The position numbers were made by a program, and so were the translations under genes. A stretch of 64,000 nucleotides of DNA from an uncultured Tenacibaculum sp. GTDB taxonomy: Bacteria > Bacteroidota > Bacteroidia > Flavobacteriales > Flavobacteriaceae. Positions 53,857-59,836 of the stretch are shown in pieces. The first letter of the stretch is position 1. Every line of letters begins with the position of its first letter. Location: the NCBI GenBank assembly GCA_947492185.1, contig CANLMR010000001.1, positions 1,054,001 through 1,118,000 on the forward strand, in the 5' to 3' direction. The notes under the pieces were generated by a model that was given only the letters and a program-made list of their open reading frames with translations, was not told where the DNA came from and did not search any database.

Positions 53857-54332
53857 TGATGAAAAGTAGTATTTACATAATTATTAGTATTCTATTATTA
53901 TCTAGTTGTGCGTCTTTAAAAAGGAAACAATTTTCAGTTGAAGCATTGAATGAAAAGCTAGTTACACTAGATCGAGATTCTATTACTTTATCTCAAATTT
54001 TAGAGAAAAATAAAGGTAAACAGATTTTTGCTCAAATTTTCGCGAGTTATTGTCCTGTAAGTCAAGATAGTTTTGATGATGTTTTAAAATTTCAAAAAGA
54101 AAACCCTGAAAAAGTCTATATTTTCCTTTCTGTTGATCATTCATATTATGATTGGAAAAGAGGTTTAAAATATGTGAAGCCTAAAGGTCAATTTTACTAC
54201 ATACCTAAAAAAGGAGATGGGGCACTAGGTAAATTTTTAAAACTAAAAAGTATTCCTCGTTTTCTAAAAATTAATAAACAAGGTGGGATAGAAGTGTATA
54301 AAACAGCAAAAGTTTCTGAAAAACTAAAATAA
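53856..54332 (+). CDS. Thioredoxin-like lipoprotein with degenerate active site
   Basis: A 158-residue lipoprotein (MMKSSIYIIISILLLSSC, lipidated Cys18). The thioredoxin-like fold is indicated by IFAQIFASYCPVSQDSFDDVLKFQ, where the usual WCxxC is reduced to YCPVS with only one Cys, and by the cis-Pro motif KSIPRFLKINKQGGI. Disulfide reduction by a CxxC mechanism is therefore unlikely. The start ATG overlaps the permease stop (TAATG); an ATG three bases later is equally possible. Its own stop overlaps the next, intact thioredoxin gene. Confidence 0.8.
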   Translation: MMKSSIYIIISILLLSSCASLKRKQFSVEALNEKLVTLDRDSITLSQILEKNKGKQIFAQIFASYCPVSQDSFDDVLKFQKENPEKVYIFLSVDHSYYDWKRGLKYVKPKGQFYYIPKKGDGALGKFLKLKSIPRFLKINKQGGIEVYKTAKVSEKLK

Positions 54333-54820
54333 TGAAAAAGGTACTATTTATATTTTTACTTATTATAATTTTAAGTTGCTCCAAAAGAAATGAAACTGAA
54401 TTTTCTCAACAAGCTTTAGAGGATACTTTTATGAGTATAGTAGGAGAGGAATTGACTTTTAAAGAAGTGATTGAAAAGTATAAAGGGAAAAAGATTTTAA
54501 TTGATATTTGGGCAACTTGGTGTGGGGATTGTATAAAAGGGATGCCTAAAATTGTTGAATTACAAAAAGTTTTTCCTGACGCAGTGTTTCTCTTTTTATC
54601 AATTGATGATTCTTTAGAAGCTTTGCAAAAAGGAATTAAAAAGTATACTGTAAAAGGTGAACATTATTTAATGCCTTCAGGATGGGATGGAGATTTTGGT
54701 GAATTTTTAGGTTTATCATGGATACCGAGATATTTAGTAATAGATGAGAAAGGTAAAATAGCTGTTTTTAATGCTGTTAAAGCGAATGATGAGAAAATCT
54801 TACAGGCTTTAAAGCTGTAA
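54332..54820 (+). CDS. Thioredoxin-family lipoprotein with intact CxxC
   Basis: A 162-residue lipoprotein (MKKVLFIFLLIIILSC, lipidated Cys16) with a TlpA-like thioredoxin domain: ILIDIWATWCGDCIKGMP (CGDC near residue 64) and LSWIPRYLVIDEKGKI (cis-Pro near 138). Same layout and about 30% similar spacing to the preceding degenerate protein; the two look like a tandem duplication with divergence. Overlaps it by 1 bp. Likely an envelope thiol-disulfide reductase. Confidence 0.87.
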   Translation: MKKVLFIFLLIIILSCSKRNETEFSQQALEDTFMSIVGEELTFKEVIEKYKGKKILIDIWATWCGDCIKGMPKIVELQKVFPDAVFLFLSIDDSLEALQKGIKKYTVKGEHYLMPSGWDGDFGEFLGLSWIPRYLVIDEKGKIAVFNAVKANDEKILQALKL

Positions 54821-54886
54821 TTCAAGTTAATATTACGTTTTCGTAAAAAAATAAGAGCAATTGTTTTAGTGTTCGGTATTATAAAT

Positions 54887-54894
54887 TAGTTTTG
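54887..54894 (+). promoter_or_regulatory. -7 promoter box of tpiA
   Basis: TAGTTTTG matches TAnnTTTG, 47 bp before the tpiA ATG. TTG at 54861-54863 is a possible, slightly distant -33 element. Confidence 0.5.
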
Positions 54895-54941
54895 TTTACT
54901 TATAAAGACAACTAATTTAAAACCAACATAACTGTATTAAA

Positions 54942-55700
54942 ATGAGAAAAAAGATTGTAGCAGGTAACTGGAAAATGAATAATGACCTAAATGAAACAAA
55001 TGAGTTAATTTCAGGGTTAAAGAAAGAAATGAATGATATTACTTTAGATAATACAAGAGTTATAATTGCTCCTTCATTTGTTAATTTACAGCAAGCCATT
55101 TCTGAAACTAAAGGATCAAGTATAGAAGTTTCTGCTCAAAATTTACATCAAGCTAAAAATGGTGCTTTTACGGGAGAGATATCTTCAGATATGTTAGCTT
55201 CAATTGGTGTTGATGTTGTAATTTTGGGACATTCAGAAAGAAGAGCATATTTTAATGAAACTGATAAAAGCTTAGCGGAGAAAGTAACAACTGCAATCGG
55301 AAATGGATTTGATGTAATCTTTTGTTTTGGAGAGCAGTTAGAAGAAAGAGAAGCCGAGAATCATTTTAATGTGATAGAATCTCAATTAAAAAATGCACTT
55401 TTTGATTTATCATCCGAAGCTTTTGATAAAATTATTTTAGCTTATGAGCCTGTTTGGGCAATCGGAACTGGTAAAACAGCATCAGCTGATCAAGCTCAAG
55501 AAATGCACGCATTTATTAGAAGCTTATTGGCAAAAACATACAATACAGAATTAGCAGAGAACGTATCTATTTTATATGGAGGGAGTGTAAAACCTGCTAA
55601 TGCACAAGAAATTTTTTCTAAACCAGATGTTGACGGAGGGTTAATTGGTGGAGCATCATTAAAAGCCAAAGATTTTTCGGAGATAGTAAAATCAATTTAA
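54942..55700 (+). CDS. tpiA: Triosephosphate isomerase
   Basis: Interconverts dihydroxyacetone phosphate and glyceraldehyde 3-phosphate in glycolysis. The 252-residue TIM barrel has AGNWKMN (catalytic Lys, residue 12), VILGHSERRAYF (catalytic His near 97), the catalytic Glu in AYEPVWAIGTGKTAS (near 170) and ILYGGSVKPANA (near 209). Complete and typical in size. First gene of tpiA-prmA-clpS. Confidence 0.97.
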   Translation: MRKKIVAGNWKMNNDLNETNELISGLKKEMNDITLDNTRVIIAPSFVNLQQAISETKGSSIEVSAQNLHQAKNGAFTGEISSDMLASIGVDVVILGHSERRAYFNETDKSLAEKVTTAIGNGFDVIFCFGEQLEEREAENHFNVIESQLKNALFDLSSEAFDKIILAYEPVWAIGTGKTASADQAQEMHAFIRSLLAKTYNTELAENVSILYGGSVKPANAQEIFSKPDVDGGLIGGASLKAKDFSEIVKSI

Positions 55701-56534
55701 TTGGATAATATTTATATAGAATACACTTTTAAAGTATCACCTAAAGAACCAGCTACAGAAATATTAATAGCGGAATTAAGTGGTGTTGGCTTTGAAAGTT
55801 TTGTTGAAAATGATAATGGAGTTGTTGCTTATATCAACCAAAATGATTGGAATAAGAATTTATTAGATAATATTTTTATTCTAAAATCTGATGAATTCCA
55901 AATATCAAATTCATTTAAAGAAATAGCTCAAGAAAACTGGAACGAAGAATGGGAGAAAAATTTTACTCAAATTCAAGTTGATGATAAAGTGAGTATTAGA
56001 GCTCCGTTTCATGAAAATCCTAACTTACCTTATGATATTGTAATTGAACCAAAAATGAGTTTTGGTACCGGTCATCATGAAACTACACATATGATGGTCC
56101 AACATTTGTTAACAACTGATGTAAAGGATAAGAAAGTTCTTGATATGGGGTGTGGTACTGGAATTCTTGCCATTTTTGCTGAGATGAAAGGAGCAAAGCA
56201 TATTGATGCAATTGACATTGATAACTGGAGCTATTTAAATTCTATAGAAAACGCAGAACGAAATAATTGTAATCATATTAATGTATATGAAGGGGATGCA
56301 TCTCTTTTGGTAAATAAAAAATATGATATTGTAATTGCTAACATTAACCGTAATATTCTTTTATTAGATTTAAAGATCTATGTAAATTGTTTAAATGAAA
56401 AAGGAATAGTACTTTTAAGTGGATTTTATGAAGAGGATATTCCTATCATAGATGAAGAAGCTAGAAAGTATAATTTAACACTAGATACAGTTATAAAAAG
56501 AAATAATTGGGTAGCAGTTAAATATTTAAAATAA
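55701..56534 (+). CDS. prmA: Ribosomal protein L11 methyltransferase
   Basis: SAM-dependent methyltransferase that trimethylates L11. The 277-residue protein starts at TTG directly after the tpiA stop (MDNIYIEYTFKVSPKEPATEILIAELSG), which fits the family N-terminal substrate-recognition domain. The methyltransferase domain has MSFGTGHHETTHMMVQ (near 116), VLDMGCGTGILAIFAEMKGA (near 147) and DIVIANINRNILLLD (near 210, the NPP-like motif). Intact. Confidence 0.93.
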   Translation: MDNIYIEYTFKVSPKEPATEILIAELSGVGFESFVENDNGVVAYINQNDWNKNLLDNIFILKSDEFQISNSFKEIAQENWNEEWEKNFTQIQVDDKVSIRAPFHENPNLPYDIVIEPKMSFGTGHHETTHMMVQHLLTTDVKDKKVLDMGCGTGILAIFAEMKGAKHIDAIDIDNWSYLNSIENAERNNCNHINVYEGDASLLVNKKYDIVIANINRNILLLDLKIYVNCLNEKGIVLLSGFYEEDIPIIDEEARKYNLTLDTVIKRNNWVAVKYLK

Positions 56535-56537
56535 TAG

Positions 56538-56819
56538 ATGAAGATGAGTACGATTGAAAAAATTCAAGAAGAATTAGATGTCCTTGTTCAAGAAACAAGA
56601 GAACATGAGATAATTTTGTACAATGATGATGTAAATACATTCGATTTTGTAATAGACAGTTTAATTAATGTATGTGATCATACAGTTGAACAAGCAGAAC
56701 AATGTACAATTTTAGTGCATTACAAAGGGCAGTGTGCTGTTAAAACAGGAGAATATAAAGAACTAGAACCTAGATGTACTAAGTTGCTAGAGTTGGGTTT
56801 ATCCGCTGAAATCGTTTAG
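56538..56819 (+). CDS. clpS: ATP-dependent Clp protease adaptor ClpS
   Basis: Delivers N-degron substrates to ClpAP-type proteases. The 93-residue protein shows HEIILYNDDVNTFDFVIDSL (the NDD pocket residues near 28) and a C-terminal HYKGQCAVKTGEYKELEPRC segment. Start at ATG 56538 or at 56544 (MSTIEKIQ). It lies 3 bp after prmA. Size typical. Confidence 0.92.
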   Translation: MKMSTIEKIQEELDVLVQETREHEIILYNDDVNTFDFVIDSLINVCDHTVEQAEQCTILVHYKGQCAVKTGEYKELEPRCTKLLELGLSAEIV

Positions 56820-56823
56820 TTTA

Positions 56824-57096
56824 ATGGAAAATGTTTTAAGATATTATGACTTTTCAGATTTTTTTAAAGATGAATCTGGAACTTTTGAAGGAAAACTGAT
56901 TTCTTTTACATCATTAAATTCAGAACATTTTTTAATTTTTGTAAACGATAGAGAAAAATATGATTTATATGTTTCTAAATTCAGTTCAGAAAAAGAAATA
57001 GGAAAGAAACCTCCAGAGATACTGGAGTTATTGATGAAAAACTACGATAAATCAATACCAGAACACCGAGTAATTTTAAGGAAATATTTATACTAA
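56824..57096 (+). CDS. Hypothetical protein downstream of clpS
   Basis: A 90-residue protein without recognised domain: MENVLRYYDFSDFFKDESGTFEGKLISFTSLNSEHFLIFVNDREKYDLY, then a helical C-terminal part. No signal peptide or membrane segment. The start is 4 bp after the clpS stop and a terminator follows at once, so it is the last gene of the tpiA-prmA-clpS unit. Confidence 0.7.
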   Translation: MENVLRYYDFSDFFKDESGTFEGKLISFTSLNSEHFLIFVNDREKYDLYVSKFSSEKEIGKKPPEILELLMKNYDKSIPEHRVILRKYLY

Positions 57097-57100
57097 AAGT

Positions 57101-57131
57101 AAAAGATCAAATTTTTTTTGATCTTTTTTTT
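57101..57131 (+). terminator. Terminator of the tpiA-prmA-clpS unit
   Basis: AAAAGATCAA / TTGATCTTTT with a T-rich loop and a T tract, 4 bp after the last stop codon. It separates the protein operon from the repeated RNA-like units. Confidence 0.85.
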
Positions 57132-57140
57132 TATCCATGT

Positions 57141-57165
57141 GTGACTTATCAAAAAATGTTGTGTC
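57141..57165 (+). promoter_or_regulatory. GTGACTT-N13-GTGTC element, unit 1
   Basis: GTGACTT at 57141 and GTGTC at 57161: 20 bp from G to G. The same pair opens units 2-4 and the DUF4197 gene. Interpreted as an alternative-sigma promoter. Confidence 0.55.
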
Positions 57166-57171
57166 TTATTA

Positions 57172-57401
57172 AATGTAACAACGAATGAGAAGTTGTTACA
57201 AACTTAAAAAGTTCATTGTAATAATAGATATCCCTTAAAATTTAGAAGGCCAAATCCCCAAAAAAAGAACTTCTTTTAGTATGGTTTCAGAAAGAAGAAG
57301 TTCAGGCTTTATAAAATATAAGTTAAAATAGTAGTAGTTAGTTTTTATACTAAGTTTGGTTAGACAAAAGAGCCTCAGGCTAAAGTTTGAGGCTTCTTTT
57401 T
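57172..57401 (+). ncRNA. Candidate small RNA, tandem unit 1
   Basis: About 230 nt between the promoter-like pair and a terminator, with no protein frame. The 5' hairpin GTAACAAC / GTTGTTAC is perfect (8 bp, about 57174-57200). A second hairpin, GAACTTCTT / AAGAAGTTC, lies in the middle (57268-57303). The 41-bp core at 57325-57365 is identical in all four units and contains TTAGT / ACTAA. The terminator stem AGCCTCA / TGAGGCT (57371-57394) ends in a T run. The middle differs from units 3 and 4. Confidence 0.6.
57325..57365 (+). repeat. 41-bp conserved core, copy 1
   Basis: Begins AAAATAGTAGTAGTTAG and ends AAGTTTGGTTAGAC. Identical to copies at 57516, 57758 and 57987. An internal stem TTAGT-TTTTAT-ACTAA can form. 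Confidence 0.9.
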
Positions 57402-57427
57402 AAACAAAAAAGAAATTTTAAAGGATT

Positions 57428-57452
57428 GTGACTTTTTAAATATTAAAGTGTC
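57428..57452 (+). promoter_or_regulatory. GTGACTT-N13-GTGTC element, unit 2
   Basis: GTGACTT at 57428 and GTGTC at 57448, spacing as in the other units. The 13-bp spacer TTTAAATATTAAA makes the whole element nearly palindromic in this copy. Confidence 0.55.
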
Positions 57453-57458
57453 ATAATA

Positions 57459-57598
57459 ATAGAAACAACAAGTATTTTTAATTGGTTGTTTTAAATTTAA
57501 AAATATATAGTTAGTAAAATAGTAGTAGTTAGTTTTTATACTAAGTTTGGTTAGACATGAAGCCTCAGACAACAAGTTTGAGGTTTTCTTTTTTTTTA
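57459..57598 (+). ncRNA. Candidate small RNA, tandem unit 2
   Basis: The shortest unit (about 140 nt). The 5' hairpin AAACAAC / GTTGTTT is followed by an AT-rich link. Then come the 41-bp core (57516-57556) and a terminator AAGCCTCA / TGAGGTTT with a long T tract (57560-57598). Relative to unit 1 the terminator stem replaces a G-C by a G-T pair and so keeps its shape. Confidence 0.6.
57516..57556 (+). repeat. 41-bp conserved core, copy 2
   Basis: Identical to copy 1 at 57325-57365. Confidence 0.9.
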
Positions 57599-57619
57599 GA
57601 GGTTTTTTTAGAAAAAAAA

Positions 57620-57644
57620 GTGACTTATCAAAAAATGATGTGTC
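57620..57644 (+). promoter_or_regulatory. GTGACTT-N13-GTGTC element, unit 3
   Basis: GTGACTT at 57620 and GTGTC at 57640. The flanks TATCA / TGATG form a partial inverted repeat here. Confidence 0.55.
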
Positions 57645-57650
57645 TTAATT

Positions 57651-57836
57651 AATGTAACAACGAAAGAAATATACAAAATATATTATCCTGTTAGGATAGT
57701 TTAATTCCCAATAAAGACTTTAAATAGTCAATATAATTTTAAGTGTAAATAGTTAGAAAAATAGTAGTAGTTAGTTTTTATACTAAGTTTGGTTAGACGA
57801 TGAGACCCTAGGTGAAAGCCTGGGGTTTCTTTATTT
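57651..57836 (+). ncRNA. Candidate small RNA, tandem unit 3
   Basis: About 185 nt. Starts TGTAACAACGAAAG. A hairpin TATCCT-gtt-AGGATA is followed by a segment shared with unit 4 (ATTCCCAATAAAGAC) and a small stem GACT / AGTC. The core is at 57758-57798. The terminator GAGACCCTAGG / CCTGGGGTTTC (57802-57829) differs in sequence from those of units 1 and 2. Confidence 0.62.
57758..57798 (+). repeat. 41-bp conserved core, copy 3
   Basis: Identical to copy 1. In copies 3 and 4 the identity extends about 25 bp further to the left (AGTGTAAATAGTTAG). Confidence 0.9.
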
Positions 57837-57851
57837 AAGAATGTTTTTTTT

Positions 57852-57876
57852 GTGACTTATTGAAAAAAGTTGTGTC
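57852..57876 (+). promoter_or_regulatory. GTGACTT-N13-GTGTC element, unit 4
   Basis: GTGACTT at 57852 and GTGTC at 57872, same spacing as the other units. Confidence 0.55.
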
Positions 57877-57882
57877 TTAATT

Positions 57883-58067
57883 AATGTAACAATGAAAGAA
57901 ATAAAAAAAATATTCTATTTAAGATAGTTTGATTCCCAATAAAGACCTTAAATAGTCAATATGATTTTTAAGTGTAAATAGTTAGAAAAATAGTAGTAGT
58001 TAGTTTTTATACTAAGTTTGGTTAGACTTTAAACCTTGAGTTCTTTACTCGAGGTTTTTGTTTTTAT
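57883..58067 (+). ncRNA. Candidate small RNA, tandem unit 4
   Basis: About 185 nt, the closest relative of unit 3 over its whole length. The hairpin CTAT-ttaag-ATAG replaces TATCCT / AGGATA at the same place. The shared segment ATTCCCAATAAAGAC and the core (57987-58027) follow. The terminator AAACCTTGAGT / ACTCGAGGTTT (58031-58057) has a T-rich tail. No open frame of note. Confidence 0.62.
57987..58027 (+). repeat. 41-bp conserved core, copy 4
   Basis: Identical to copy 1. Confidence 0.9.
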
Positions 58068-58324
58068 ATAAATGTTAATTTTTAAAGATTAAGTTTAAAT
58101 TCATTACAAGATGTTTTATTTAACTGATTTCTCTAGTAAATTAGTAGGTTAAAATTGCAAATAGTTTATTTTTAACGTCTTAAACGTTTAATAAAACACA
58201 AAAATGTTTAAATGTTAACATTTAAGATAATTCTGTGAAATAACAAATAAATGTTAAAATGGTGAATAAAATGTTATATTTTCGTTAAAAATTTTTTATA
58301 AACCATTAAAAACTAAATTTAAAA
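58068..58324. other. Upstream region of the M57 peptidase gene
   Basis: 257 bp, very AT-rich. It contains a perfect 18-bp palindrome TTAAATGTTAACATTTAA (58208-58225) and two further AATGTTA half-sites (near 58250 and 58271), possibly regulator sites. No TAnnTTTG box or RNA gene is evident. Confidence 0.4.
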
Positions 58325-59161
58325 ATGAGAAAAATGAAATTCTCCCGAATTGCATTATTACTAGTTGGGGCTAGTTTTTTCGCATGTCAAACAGAAAACA
58401 ACGAGCAACCAGCTGAAGCTGTACAAAGTGATGTTTCTCCTGAAATTGTAGCTAAATTAGCTAACTTTGATGTTAACACTAACAATGTTAAAAAGGTAGA
58501 CTTCTATTTACCTGACGGTTCTACTATTCCAATGATTCAAATGGAAGAAGACATTCATATGTCTGAAGATCAAATCATGGGATTACCAAACCTTCAAGGT
58601 GTTACTGGAAAGAATTACCATACGAATAACTTAGTTGCACAAAACACAGTAATTGATATCATTGGTTATACTGGTGGTGGTGGTTTTGGTCTTTCTAATA
58701 AAGGTCAAACAGGATTACAATGGGCTGTAAACAACTATAACAGATTAAACTTATCAATTAGATTTAATCTTACTTTTGGTACTAATTACCAAACTAAAGA
58801 TATGGTAGTGTATAACAACCCTAACCAAAGTGGTTCTGGTGGTTCTGCAGGTTTCCCTGTAGGTGGAGCACCACACAAGTTTGTACAAATCTACGGTTTA
58901 GATGGATTTAGTAATAACGTGAACGAGCACGTAATTACTCATGAAATTGGTCACTCAGTAGGTTTCCGTCACTCTGATTATTTTTCAAGACAAAGTTGTG
59001 GACAAAACGTAAACGAAGGTTCTGCAGGTGTTGGAGCTAATCCAATTCCAGGTACTCCTTCAGGATACGATCCAACGTCTATCATGTTAGCTTGTTTTAG
59101 TGGAAGCACTAATGGAGAGTTTAATAACAATGACGTTACAGCATTAAACTACTTATACTAA
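58325..59161 (+). CDS. Secreted M57 (HEIGH type) zinc metalloprotease lipoprotein
   Basis: A 278-residue lipoprotein (MRKMKFSRIALLLVGASFFAC, lipidated Cys21). The C-terminal peptidase domain of the M57/dual-action HEIGH family has the extended zinc motif HEIGHSVGFRHSD (HExxHxxGxxH, near residue 206), followed by the Met-turn-like SIMLACFSG. A propeptide-like region covers about 30-100. Probable secreted or surface protease; substrate unknown. The codon usage is richer in AAC/GGT-type codons than in neighbours, which suggests high expression. Confidence 0.88.
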   Translation: MRKMKFSRIALLLVGASFFACQTENNEQPAEAVQSDVSPEIVAKLANFDVNTNNVKKVDFYLPDGSTIPMIQMEEDIHMSEDQIMGLPNLQGVTGKNYHTNNLVAQNTVIDIIGYTGGGGFGLSNKGQTGLQWAVNNYNRLNLSIRFNLTFGTNYQTKDMVVYNNPNQSGSGGSAGFPVGGAPHKFVQIYGLDGFSNNVNEHVITHEIGHSVGFRHSDYFSRQSCGQNVNEGSAGVGANPIPGTPSGYDPTSIMLACFSGSTNGEFNNNDVTALNYLY

Positions 59162-59183
59162 AAACATAATTTTTTAGTACTAA

Positions 59184-59213
59184 AAAACCCGAGGAAATTC
59201 CTCGGGTTTTATA
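59184..59213. terminator. Bidirectional terminator after the M57 gene
   Basis: AAAACCCGAGGAA / TTCCTCGGGTTTT between the convergent M57 gene and the gene at 59216; near-perfect stem with T runs on both strands. Confidence 0.88.
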
Positions 59214-59215
59214 TT

Positions 59216-59611
59216 TTAATAAAATACAGTTTGTGAATAATCGAGTATTCGCAAACTACCATCATATAGTTTAATGTTAATTTGAGGGTATTTTATATCG
59301 TTATATTCGTTTTTGAGAGTAAGATTAATATCTTCTGGATATACTGGGCTTTCTTTGTCTTTAAAAGATAAAAAGTATTTCCCATCTCTATTTATTAATT
59401 GCGCTATGTCTGAAGCAAGCTCACTTTTATCTTCATTTACTAATTGAACCTCAATGTATTCAATTTTTCCAACTTCAAAAATATCAACATTAACTTTGTA
59501 TATAGAATCTGTTTTTTCTACTGTTGAATAAAATAAATTTCCATCTCTATTTTGTGCTATTGATGTAAATGTAATTGCGAATAAAAATAATATTAACGTA
59601 ATTTTTTTCAT
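59216..59611 (-). CDS. Hypothetical exported protein
   Basis: A 131-residue protein with a Sec signal peptide (MKKITLILFLFAITFTSIAQ) and a beta-rich mature part (VEKTDSIYKVNVDIFEVGKIEYIEVQLVNE). No family recognised. Single gene. Confidence 0.7.
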   Translation of the reverse strand: MKKITLILFLFAITFTSIAQNRDGNLFYSTVEKTDSIYKVNVDIFEVGKIEYIEVQLVNEDKSELASDIAQLINRDGKYFLSFKDKESPVYPEDINLTLKNEYNDIKYPQINIKLYDGSLRILDYSQTVFY

Positions 59612-59762
59612 ATGCTATCTAATTGAAATGATTATTAAATACATGCGCAAGTTACAAAATACTCATTAAAATAAATAAGAACGTTGGCTTGCCTATATTT
59701 TTATATACAATGTTAATAGCTAAATTCATGCCAAAGAATTTTTTAATATAGAAGAAAAAATA

Positions 59763-59792
59763 AAAACTCTACACTGTTAAGTGTAGAGTTTT
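59763..59792 (-). terminator. Terminator of the S8 peptidase gene
   Basis: AAAACTCTACACT / AGTGTAGAGTTTT with a 4-nt loop, 45 bp beyond the stop; T-rich on the minus strand. Confidence 0.85.
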
Positions 59793-59836
59793 CGATTTAA
59801 ATGGTTGACTTAATTAAGTCTTTTATAAAGGGATTA

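Noticed and set aside
57325..58027. CRISPR-like spacing of identical repeats
   Set aside because: The 41-bp copies are 190-240 bp apart, the intervening DNA contains related promoter-like and terminator segments, and no cas genes are present.
57325..58027. Phage or integron attachment sites
   Set aside because: No integrase, no tRNA and no cassettes; each copy is followed by a terminator, which fits RNA genes better.
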